This document shows, piece after piece, positions 6,730-12,206 of a DNA stretch of 12,206 nucleotides. The position numbers and the translations under genes are program-made. Source of the stretch: JALYSX01 sp035544315. Lineage in GTDB: Bacteria; Vulcanimicrobiota; Vulcanimicrobiia; Vulcanimicrobiales; Vulcanimicrobiaceae. Position 1 is the stretch's first letter, and each line of letters opens with the position of its first letter. The stretch is taken from contig DATKGB010000107.1 of assembly GCA_035544315.1 (NCBI GenBank), positions 1 through 12,206 on the forward strand, written 5' to 3'. The notes under the pieces were generated by a model. The model saw nothing but the letters and a program-made list of their open reading frames with translations. It did no database searches and was not told the origin of the DNA.

Positions 6730-8351
6730 GATTCGCACCGCTTGGCTCTCTGGCGCTCGCAGCGCTGATCGCGACACAGCTGGCGGGATGCGGGGCCCGG
6801 TCGTCAGAGACACGCGATCCAAATATCATCGTGACGGCATGGATCGCGGGGCCCAGCGGCTTGAATCCGCTGACCACCACGTCGAGCGCTTCGAAGATGA
6901 TCAAGATGATGATCTTCTCGCCGCTGCTCGATTTGGATTCCAACATGATACCGCGCCCTTCCACCAGTCTGGCAACTCGTATCGATATCACCGCTAACGG
7001 CACCCGTTACATGCTGCATCTTCGCCCGGCGCGCTGGTCGGACGGCGCGCCGCTGGATGCCGGCGACGTCGTCTTTACGCTTCTGCTGCAAGCCAACCCC
7101 GGCGTGGTTCCCGGCCTAAGCTCGGGCTTCGTGCTGATGCGTTCGGCGCGCGCGATCGACAAACGTACGGTCGAGATACGGCTGTTTCGCGCGTCGCCGC
7201 CGTTTCTTCTCAACGCGCTGGGCGAAACCTATCCGCTTCCCAAGCACGTGCTCGGAAAGTTTCCGGCCGGTTCGCAAGCCGAGGCAGCGTTCGTCAACCA
7301 GGATGCAGATTTCGCGCAAAACCCGATTGTTAGCGGTCCGTTTCGGATCGCGCGTAACGTCCCGGACGACTATCTCATTCTTGGTCGCAACCCAACCTAT
7401 TGGGGGGCGCCTTCGATTCTGCCCGAGATCGCGTTTCGCGTCTACCCAGAGCAGAACTCGCTTTATGCGGCAGTCGATTCCGGCGAGGTCGATCTCACGG
7501 ATATTCCGCCGGAACTCTGGCGCGTTCACGATCGCCTGCACGGCGATCACCGGTTCGTCAACTGGCCGTGGAATGTCGCGTTCATGCTGCTGCCCAACTT
7601 CGCCGATCCACATATCGCCTTCATGAAAGATCGCACCGTGCGACAGGCCATGCTGTATGCGATCGATCGACAGTTTATTACTTACGGCATCATGGACGGT
7701 CAGGCCGACGTTCTCAAAGGCCCGCTCCCGGCGTTCTCGCCATACTACAATCGACATCTTCCGACGTACGGCTACGATCCGGCCAAAGCGCGCACGCTCC
7801 TGGATGCCGACGGTTGGCACGTCCGAGGTTCGGTTCGCATGAAGAATGGCGTCGCGCTACGCATTTCGCTCAAGACCGGCGGCGCCACCGACGCGGTCGC
7901 GTCGAATATCGCCGAATTGATTCAGGCCAATTTGCGCGCGGTCGGCATCGACTGCCAGCTCCAAAACGAAGAACTGCAGACGTTCTTCCAAGACATCCAG
8001 CAATCCAACTTCGAGATCGCGCTGCGCGGGCGCATCTTGCAGCCCTACCCCGACGATTTCCGCGATTACGACTCGTCGCAAACCAAACAGCACGGCGGTT
8101 CGAACTACGGGTCGGTCTCGATCCCGGCCCTCGATGCCGCGATGCGCGCCGCACGGACCGCGCCGTCGCTAGCGGCCTCGCGCGCCGCGTTGGATCGCTA
8201 CCAGGCGATCGCCGCCCGGGAACTGCCGGCACTCTATCTCTACTCCGTCCGTCTGGCCGCCGTCGTCCCCAAGAACCTGCAGGGCCTGGGCCTCTCGCCG
8301 CTCTCGGCGGCCGCGCTGCCCCAAGACCCGCAGTTCTGGTATCGCCGTTAG
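6726..8351 (+). CDS. Lipoprotein substrate-binding protein of a Dpp/Opp-type ABC importer (SBP_bac_5 family)
   Basis: 541 residues, the size expected of family 5 extracellular solute-binding proteins that present peptides, nickel chelates or oligosaccharides to DppB/DppC-type permeases. It starts at GTG 6726, which shares GTGA with the stop of the permease gene. Residues 1-21 are a lipoprotein signal ending in a LAGC lipobox, so Cys22 should be lipidated after cleavage by signal peptidase II. The body has the family pattern: SGLNPLTTTSS near the N-terminus, LRPARWSDGAPLDAGDVVFTL, PIVSGPFRIA, LGRNPTYWG, then RTVRQAMLYAIDRQ and YDPAKARTLLDADGW. A late segment, YPDDFRDYDSSQ, is near the usual ligand-domain hinge region. 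The ligand is not predictable from inspection. No ATPase follows; the next gene is msrA after 42 bp. Confidence 0.93.
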   Translation: MRFAPLGSLALAALIATQLAGCGARSSETRDPNIIVTAWIAGPSGLNPLTTTSSASKMIKMMIFSPLLDLDSNMIPRPSTSLATRIDITANGTRYMLHLRPARWSDGAPLDAGDVVFTLLLQANPGVVPGLSSGFVLMRSARAIDKRTVEIRLFRASPPFLLNALGETYPLPKHVLGKFPAGSQAEAAFVNQDADFAQNPIVSGPFRIARNVPDDYLILGRNPTYWGAPSILPEIAFRVYPEQNSLYAAVDSGEVDLTDIPPELWRVHDRLHGDHRFVNWPWNVAFMLLPNFADPHIAFMKDRTVRQAMLYAIDRQFITYGIMDGQADVLKGPLPAFSPYYNRHLPTYGYDPAKARTLLDADGWHVRGSVRMKNGVALRISLKTGGATDAVASNIAELIQANLRAVGIDCQLQNEELQTFFQDIQQSNFEIALRGRILQPYPDDFRDYDSSQTKQHGGSNYGSVSIPALDAAMRAARTAPSLAASRAALDRYQAIAARELPALYLYSVRLAAVVPKNLQGLGLSPLSAAALPQDPQFWYRR

Positions 8352-8353
8352 AT

Positions 8354-8383
8354 AACGCATCCGAATCGGGTCGCCCGAGCGTT
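8354..8383 (+). other. Hairpin between the binding-protein gene and msrA
   Basis: TCGGG (8366-8370) pairs with CCCGA (8374-8378) around a TCG loop, and an outer AACGC (8354-8358) pairs with GCGTT (8379-8383) across a 7-nt bulge. There is no T-run after it, so it is not a standard terminator; it could slow polymerase or protect the 3' end. It fills almost the whole 42-bp gap. Confidence 0.35.
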
Positions 8384-8393
8384 GTAGGGATAT

Positions 8394-8864
8394 ATGAACG
8401 AGAAAGCCACCTTCGCGGCGGGATGCTTCTGGGGCATCGAAGCCGGATTCCGCCAAATTCCCGGAGTGCTCGACGCGATCGTCGGCTACACCGGCGGCTC
8501 GACCCTGAACCCCACCTACGAACAAGTCTGCGCCCACGGCACCGGCCACGCCGAAGCCGTCGAAGTGACCTTCGATCCGTCAAAGGTTTCCTACGACCAA
8601 CTGCTCGACGCGTTCTGGAAGATGCACGACCCGACGCAAATGAACCGTCAGGGGCCCGATGTCGGCTCGCAATATCGCTCCGCGATTTTCTACCACACGC
8701 CCGAACAAGAACTGGCCGCGCGCACCTCCCGCGAGCGTGCGCAAGCACGTCATTCGCGACCGATCGCAACCGAAATCACCGCCGCGCCGACGTTCCATCG
8801 CGGCGAAGAATATCACCAGCGCTATTTCGAACGGCACGAGATCGCTTGCCACATACCAACATGA
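8394..8864 (+). CDS. msrA: Peptide-methionine (S)-S-oxide reductase MsrA
   Basis: 156 residues. MsrA reduces the S epimer of methionine sulfoxide, free or in proteins, using thioredoxin as reductant. The catalytic motif GCFWG is at 10-14 with the reactive Cys11, followed by GVLDAIVGYTGG, TYEQVC, GTGHAEAV (Glu54 is the conserved catalytic acid) and GPDVGSQYRSAIFY with Asp89 and Tyr94. Cys152 near the C-terminus, in HEIACHIPT, is a plausible resolving cysteine. There is no signal peptide, and an in-frame TAG at 8385 blocks any upstream extension, so the protein should be cytosolic. A purine-rich AGGGA at 8386-8390 lies only 3 nt before the ATG, a short spacing. The stop TGA is embedded in the ATGATG start of msrB, so the pair is translationally coupled. 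Confidence 0.96.
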   Translation: MNEKATFAAGCFWGIEAGFRQIPGVLDAIVGYTGGSTLNPTYEQVCAHGTGHAEAVEVTFDPSKVSYDQLLDAFWKMHDPTQMNRQGPDVGSQYRSAIFYHTPEQELAARTSRERAQARHSRPIATEITAAPTFHRGEEYHQRYFERHEIACHIPT

Positions 8865-9340
8865 TGCGCCGGGCTGCATTCCTCGGGCTGGCCGCCGCCG
8901 CGGCCGGCGTGCTCTCGACACGCGCATTTGCGGCCAAGGCTGCCGCGCCGCATTACGCCGTCACTCACAGCGATGCCGAATGGCAACGCTTGCTAGGATC
9001 GGATCGCTATCCGATTTTACGCCAGAACGGCACCGAACCGCCGTTCTCCAGCCCGCTAATCAAAGAATCGCGCGCCGGCACGTACCCATGCGCCGGCTGC
9101 AACTTGGCGCTGTTCTCATCGAAGACCAAGTACGACAGCGGCGACGGCTGGCCATCGTTCTGGACCGTCTTGCCCAACGCGACCCTAACCGGCTCGGACT
9201 ATCAACTCATCGAAGAGCGCACCGAAGTTCATTGTCGCCGCTGCGGCAGCCATCTCGGTCACATCTTCGACGACGGCCCCGCACCCACGCACCTCCGCTA
9301 CTGCATCGACGGCCTAGCGTTACGGTTCAAACCTTCCTAG
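8861..9340 (+). CDS. msrB: Peptide-methionine (R)-S-oxide reductase MsrB with N-terminal export signal
   Basis: 159 residues from ATG 8861; the adjacent ATG 8864 would also fit. MsrB reduces the R epimer of methionine sulfoxide in proteins. Two zinc CxxC pairs are intact: Cys77/Cys80 (PCAGC) and Cys125/Cys128 (CRRC). The family core is present as YDSGDGWPSFW, EVHCRRCGSHLGHIFDDGP and the catalytic LRYCID with Cys148. Many homologues have RYCIN or RHCVN here, so Asp150 replaces the common Asn. The N-terminus MMRRAAFLGLAAAAAGVLSTRAFA is an export signal; the double Arg before a hydrophobic segment suggests the Tat pathway but would also suit Sec. The mature enzyme is therefore probably periplasmic. 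It overlaps msrA by ATGA upstream, and its last 21 bp overlap the end of psuG on the opposite strand. Confidence 0.95.
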   Translation: MMRRAAFLGLAAAAAGVLSTRAFAAKAAAPHYAVTHSDAEWQRLLGSDRYPILRQNGTEPPFSSPLIKESRAGTYPCAGCNLALFSSKTKYDSGDGWPSFWTVLPNATLTGSDYQLIEERTEVHCRRCGSHLGHIFDDGPAPTHLRYCIDGLALRFKPS

Positions 9341-10243
9341 CGCGACCGCGATCGCTGCGGCTAGCCGCGCGTTGTTTTCGACGAGCGCGATGTTCGCGGT
9401 AAGACTTCTCCCGTTCGTTAACGTGTAGAGCCGATCGAGCAGCCACGGTGTGACCGCCTTCCCGACGACGCCCGCGCGTTTGGCATCGGCGATCGCGGTC
9501 TCGATAAATCCAGCCATTTCCGAGGCTGGAATTTCATCATCAACGGGAATCGGGTTGGCAATAACCGTTCCGGCGGCGATGCCGAGTTGCCGCTGGGTAC
9601 GCAGCAACGTAGCGATCGCGTCGGGCGAATCGAGACGCAACGGCGCGCGCAGGCCGCTCGAACGGCTCCAGAACGCGGGGAACTCGTCGGTTCCGTAACC
9701 GACCACCGCAACGCCGCGCGTTTCGAGAACCTCGAGCGTTTTAGGCAAATCGAGCAAAGCTTTGGCACCAGCGCACACGACCGCGACCGGCGTGCTAGCG
9801 AGTTCTTCCAAGTCCGCCGAGACATCCATCGACGACTCGGCGTCGCGATGCACCCCGCCGATCCCCCCGGTAGCAAACACGGCGATACCCGCTAGCGCCG
9901 CGCACAGCATCGTGCCCGCGACGGTCGTCGCACCATCGCGCCCGGTTGCAACCGCAAACGGCAGATCGCCACGGTTGAGCTTGAGAACGTCCTTGGCCGT
10001 GCCCAGCCATTCGAGTTCTTCATCGGACAGGCCAACCCGAATCCGTCCACCGATCACCGCGATGGTCGCCGGCACCGCCCCACCGTCGAGCACGATCGAT
10101 TCGACCTTGCGCGCGGTCGCAACATTCTGCGGATAGGGCATGCCGTGCGTGAGGATCGTAGTTTCCAGCGCGACGAGCGGCGCACCACGATCCAGCGCGG
10201 CCCGCACGTCCGGCGAACAGTCGATCAACGGTGACGGCGTCAT
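9320..10243 (-). CDS. psuG: Pseudouridine-5'-phosphate glycosidase PsuG
   Basis: 307 residues, close to the 312 of the E. coli enzyme. PsuG breaks the C-C glycosidic bond of pseudouridine 5'-phosphate to give uracil and ribose 5-phosphate in the cytosol. The family signature is complete: ALETTILTHGMPYPQN at 25-40, KLNRGDLP at 88-95, FATGGIGGVHRDAESSMDVSADL at about 123-145, CAGAKALLDLPKTLEVLET, YGTDEFPAFW, and SLTANIALVENNA near the C-terminus. By position, Glu27, Lys88, Lys161 and Asn284 correspond to the E. coli active-site residues I recall as Glu31, Lys93, Lys166 (Schiff base with the opened ribose) and Asn289. GGAGA is placed 4 nt before the ATG, within the end of psuK, and the two genes share ATGA. 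The gene ends in TAA inside msrB. Confidence 0.96.
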   Translation of the reverse strand: MTPSPLIDCSPDVRAALDRGAPLVALETTILTHGMPYPQNVATARKVESIVLDGGAVPATIAVIGGRIRVGLSDEELEWLGTAKDVLKLNRGDLPFAVATGRDGATTVAGTMLCAALAGIAVFATGGIGGVHRDAESSMDVSADLEELASTPVAVVCAGAKALLDLPKTLEVLETRGVAVVGYGTDEFPAFWSRSSGLRAPLRLDSPDAIATLLRTQRQLGIAAGTVIANPIPVDDEIPASEMAGFIETAIADAKRAGVVGKAVTPWLLDRLYTLTNGRSLTANIALVENNARLAAAIAVALGRFEP

Positions 10244-11172
10244 GGCGTCTCCATTGGCGCCAGCCGGTGCCGATTCATGTCCAGTAACTGTGCGGAGAGA
10301 TCGGCTCGAACGCTTTGCATCGATTCAGTCGTCAGCGCCGCGGCCAGCGTTCCGACGCGCGCGGCGGTCACCACGTCATCGCCTGCCTGCAGCCGGTACA
10401 GCGTTGCCGCCACCAGCGCATCGCCCGCTCCTGTAACATCGACCGCCGTGACGGCCACTGCCGGCAGACGAACGCAGCGCGCACCGTCGGCCGCAATGAG
10501 GCCGTCGCTCCCGAGCGTCAGGACGACCGCGGCCGCACCACGTCTGACGATCTCCGCGGCTTGCGCCTGCAGATTCTCGCCGGCGCGTGGACCGAGATAC
10601 GCGCGAGCCTCACCGTCGTTGAGAAATAACACATCGACGCCGCGCAGGTCTTCGGGAAGCCGCGCGACCTTGGCTTCGCTGACCGCGTCGATCGCCAGGT
10701 GAAACGGCGCCGTCTGCGCTCGCTCCATCCACTTCGACAGCATGTCTTGCGAAAGGTTGCAATCTACGAACAGCCAGTCCGCGCGCTCCAGCTCCTCGCG
10801 ATGGCGTTCGATCTCCCCGTGTAAATACTCGTCGAGCAGCGTCATATCGTTTGCGCCAATCGCAAGATTGCCATCGCCGTCGATGATCGCTGCGTACTCC
10901 GTCGTCCGTCGATTCGGAATGGGCCGCAGCCATGCCACGTCAATTCCCGCTTCGGCAGCGTGGCGTGTTAGCGCGTCGCCGTCCGCGTCGTCACCGACGA
11001 CGGCGAGCAGCGCAACATCGGCACCGAGGCGGCCCAAACTCTCTGCAATATTTCGAGCGACGCCACCAAACGCAGAGCTCGCCCGCGCGGGATTCGACGT
11101 CTTCGGCAAAGCCGAACCCGGCAAGATGTATTTTCGGTCGATATTCGCCCCGCCGACGCACACGATGCCCAT
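10240..11172 (-). CDS. psuK: PfkB-family pseudouridine kinase PsuK
   Basis: 310 residues of the ribokinase/PfkB sugar-kinase fold. It starts VCVGGANIDRK; PfkB signature 1 lies at about 36-62 (FGGVARNIAESLGRLGADV, then VVGDD), and signature 2 is DVTGAGDALVAATLY at 245-259, with Asp251 as the expected catalytic base and the GAG as anion hole. The kinase family is seen directly; the assignment to pseudouridine rests on the overlap with psuG and on the GGANIDRK-type N-terminus found in PsuK proteins. It would make pseudouridine 5'-phosphate from pseudouridine and ATP. A purine-rich GAAGG lies about 9 nt before the ATG on the minus strand. The order psuK-psuG is the same as in E. coli; a psuT-like transporter is not seen in the window. 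Confidence 0.92.
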   Translation of the reverse strand: MGIVCVGGANIDRKYILPGSALPKTSNPARASSAFGGVARNIAESLGRLGADVALLAVVGDDADGDALTRHAAEAGIDVAWLRPIPNRRTTEYAAIIDGDGNLAIGANDMTLLDEYLHGEIERHREELERADWLFVDCNLSQDMLSKWMERAQTAPFHLAIDAVSEAKVARLPEDLRGVDVLFLNDGEARAYLGPRAGENLQAQAAEIVRRGAAAVVLTLGSDGLIAADGARCVRLPAVAVTAVDVTGAGDALVAATLYRLQAGDDVVTAARVGTLAAALTTESMQSVRADLSAQLLDMNRHRLAPMETP

Positions 11173-11215
11173 CCGAACGAACCTTCGCGCTCGCCTCTGA
11201 CAGACCCTGAATACG

Positions 11216-11226
11216 CCTTACTAAGG
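11216..11226. promoter_or_regulatory. Small palindrome upstream of psuK, possible operator
   Basis: CCTTA-C-TAAGG is a perfect 5-bp inverted repeat, 44 bp before the psuK ATG. On the minus strand TTGCAA lies just upstream and TATTCA follows it after 15 nt, a poor match to a sigma-70 promoter, so the palindrome would overlap the promoter spacer if that were real. Too short to be more than a candidate. Confidence 0.2.
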
Positions 11227-11255
11227 ATTTGCAACTTGGACGGCAACGACTTCGG

Positions 11256-11326
11256 TCGCGGTGGATCCGCGCTTTGTGCTGGGGATCCACCACGACCTGT
11301 TAGGTCGGGCCTGGGAGGCCTGGACC
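11256..11326 (-). repeat. Cluster of three overlapping inverted repeats between the WXXGXW gene and psuK
   Basis: Three inverted repeats lie back to back in the 156-bp gap 11173-11328. The first pairs TCGCGGTGGATCC (11256-11268) with GGATCCACCACGA (11283-11295), 12 of 13 positions. The second is CGACCT/AGGTCG (11293-11298 with 11302-11307, GTT loop). The third pairs GGTC-x-GGCCT (11303-11312) with AGGCC-xx-GACC (11316-11326, GGG loop). Neighbouring arms share bases, so the complete second stem cannot coexist with the complete first or third. It begins 3 bp beyond the stop of the upstream gene and has no T-run on either strand. It may act as a 3' end structure, as a leader of psuK, or be a REP-like element. 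Confidence 0.5.
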
Positions 11327-11328
11327 GC

Positions 11329-12206
11329 TTAAGCCATCCTTGGTTGCGGCGTACGAGCCGGCTTAGGATGCGCCGGTGCGCGTTGTACCGGTGCGCGTTG
11401 TACCGGTGCGCGTTGTACCGGCGCGCGTTGCATCGGTGCCCGTTGTACCGGTGCGCGTTGTACCGGTGCCCGTTGTACCGGTGCCCGTTGCATCGGTGCC
11501 CGTTGTACCGGTGCGCGTTGCATCGGTGCCCGTTGTACCGGTGCGCGTTGTACCGGTGCCCGTTGCATCGGGGCACGTTGCACCGGTGCGCGTTGTACCG
11601 GTTTGCGTTGCACCGTCATTGGTCGCGAGATCGGTTGCTGGCGCGTCGCCGGACGCGATACGTTCCGCGTTGAGAGTGGGCGAGCGACCGCTGCTTGAGT
11701 CGGATGACCGTGGTTCACGCTAGCGAGGTAGGCACGATTTTGACGCGCCGCATACACGTGCTCGGTCTGCACGGATGTCATGCCGTAATGATGCATATGC
11801 TCGACCGCCGTCTGCTCGGATGTCGGGCGCGTATGCAACCCGCCGCGGCCGCCGTAGTACGAAACGCGATTGTTATTGTTGACGATGACGGTTCGGTTGA
11901 TGTAGACGTTTCGGATAATCGTCGTATTTACATGCGATACGGCAGTATTATATCGAAACTCGCGACCCTGCCAAGAACCGCCGGCATAGCCATTACCGTA
12001 GTAACCGTTGCCGTAGTTCACGCCGCCATAGTAGCCGACGTTGTTGGCCCAGTAGCCCTGTTGCCAATAATAGCCGTTACCGTTTGAAGCCCAGTAACCC
12101 GGCGTCCAGAGCAAACCAGGCTGGGGTGGTTGGACCCACGTACCGGGCACCCAGTAGTAGCCCTGAGAACTCCACTGCCAATAGCCGGGTTGCCAGATCC
12201 TTCCCC
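11329..12206 (-). CDS. WXXGXW-repeat (YXWXGG-type) protein with pentapeptide-repeat tail, N-terminus outside the window
   Basis: The minus-strand frame ending in TAA at 11329-11331 stays open to the window edge, giving at least 292 residues. The in-frame GTG at 12150 is unlikely to be the real start, because the same aromatic repeat pattern continues upstream of it (IWQPGYWQWSSQGYYW, then VPGTW). The visible part has three sections. First come WXXGXW repeats: WQPGYW, WTPGYW and WQQGYW, with Gly/Tyr/Asn-rich links. Next is a conserved section with FRYNTAVSHVN, IIRNVYINRTVIVNNNNRVSYYGG and ARQNRAYLASVNHG. Last is a basic tail of 16 VQRAP-type pentapeptides ending in PARTPQPRMA. Similar WXXGXW proteins usually carry a signal peptide and are thought to be envelope or surface proteins; their function is not known. 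No enzyme motif was seen. Confidence 0.8.
   Translation of the reverse strand, partial: GRIWQPGYWQWSSQGYYWVPGTWVQPPQPGLLWTPGYWASNGNGYYWQQGYWANNVGYYGGVNYGNGYYGNGYAGGSWQGREFRYNTAVSHVNTTIIRNVYINRTVIVNNNNRVSYYGGRGGLHTRPTSEQTAVEHMHHYGMTSVQTEHVYAARQNRAYLASVNHGHPTQAAVARPLSTRNVSRPATRQQPISRPMTVQRKPVQRAPVQRAPMQRAPVQRAPVQRAPMQRAPVQRAPMQRAPVQRAPVQRAPVQRAPMQRAPVQRAPVQRAPVQRAPAHPKPARTPQPRMA
11374..11613 (-). repeat. 15-bp tandem repeat, 16 units, encoding (V/M)QRAP
   Basis: Sixteen consecutive 15-bp units without any length variation. On the coding strand each unit is GTA, GTG or ATG, then CAA, then an Arg codon (CGC, CGG or CGT), then GCA or GCG, then CCG. Four units encode Met and twelve Val. The first unit of the coding strand is VQRKP (11599-11613) and the rest are (V/M)QRAP. 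Differences are confined to a few bases, mainly the first codon, the Arg wobble base and the Ala codon, consistent with expansion by slippage or unequal crossing-over. Confidence 0.95.

Noticed and set aside
7870..8769. 299-codon minus-strand frame over the binding-protein and msrA genes
   Set aside because: Extreme Arg/Ser content and antisense position across two well-supported genes.
7400..8860. Long plus-strand frame leading into msrB
   Set aside because: The Arg-rich part overlaps the binding-protein gene and msrA in another frame and is not protein-like. The real gene begins at ATG 8861, where the export signal starts.
11256..11295. The long inverted repeat as a rho-independent terminator of the WXXGXW gene
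   Set aside because: No T-rich tract follows the stem on the minus strand, so I list it as a structured repeat instead.
11374..11613. Possible CRISPR array
   Set aside because: The 15-bp units are directly adjacent, have no spacers, and are in frame in a coding sequence.
11236..11673. Plus-strand open frame with Arg/Cys/Leu/Tyr repeats across the 15-bp array, and a second plus-strand frame with Val/Pro repeats
   Set aside because: A 15-bp period keeps several frames open together. Only the minus-strand frame joins a recognisable protein (the WXXGXW domain) to the repeat.
1..12206. A previously undescribed defence, mobile or biosynthetic system
   Set aside because: I found no nuclease, helicase, toxin-antitoxin, transposase, recombinase or biosynthetic enzyme set; most genes belong to known housekeeping or envelope families.

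Overview
The window is a high-GC stretch of chromosome from a diderm bacterium: it encodes an outer-membrane TonB-dependent receptor ending in Phe, a lipoprotein with a lipobox, and a secreted peptide-methionine (R)-S-oxide reductase. The style of the receptor (a carboxypeptidase-regulatory-like domain ahead of the plug) and the gene texture remind me of soil or uncultured lineages such as Candidatus Eremiobacterota (WPS-2) or Acidobacteriota. That placement is inference only; there is no rRNA or other marker gene here. No tRNA, rRNA, IS element, CRISPR array or phage gene was seen.

Layout, left to right. 1-193 (+) is the C-terminal end of a SIS-domain sugar-phosphate isomerase/aminotransferase-like protein, followed by a strong intrinsic terminator. 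349-3177 (+) is a large TonB-dependent receptor, followed by a second textbook terminator. 3250-4821 (+) is a secreted protein with N-terminal beta-rich domains and a C-terminal domain that looks like a glycoside-hydrolase-type TIM barrel. A 113-bp gap carries a dispersed-repeat-like element. 4935-8351 (+) is a tightly overlapping set of two Dpp/Opp-type ABC permeases and a lipoprotein substrate-binding protein, with no ATPase gene in view. 8394-9340 (+) is an msrA-msrB pair overlapping by ATGA. On the minus strand, 9320-11172 is a pseudouridine catabolic pair, psuK then psuG, also overlapping by ATGA; its 3' end overlaps msrB convergently by 21 bp. The window ends with the 3' part of a minus-strand gene for a WXXGXW-repeat (YXWXGG-type) secreted protein, whose C-terminal tail is made of 16 pentapeptide repeats encoded by a perfect-period 15-bp tandem array.

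How the genes may work together. The receptor, the secreted TIM-barrel protein and the peptide/oligosaccharide-type importer lie in one direction and would make sense as capture, processing and import of an extracellular substrate, but terminators show that they are separate transcription units, so this is inference. MsrA and MsrB repair the two epimers of methionine sulfoxide; here MsrA appears cytosolic and MsrB exported. PsuK phosphorylates pseudouridine and PsuG splits the product into uracil and ribose 5-phosphate.

I did not find a convincing wholly new system. The best leads are the repeat-tailed WXXGXW protein, the five close cysteine pairs in the receptor's predicted loops, the uncharacterised TIM-barrel protein, and the cluster of overlapping inverted repeats upstream of psuK. 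No stretch longer than 300 bp lacks a gene; the gaps are 194-348, 3178-3249, 4822-4934, 8352-8393 and 11173-11328.
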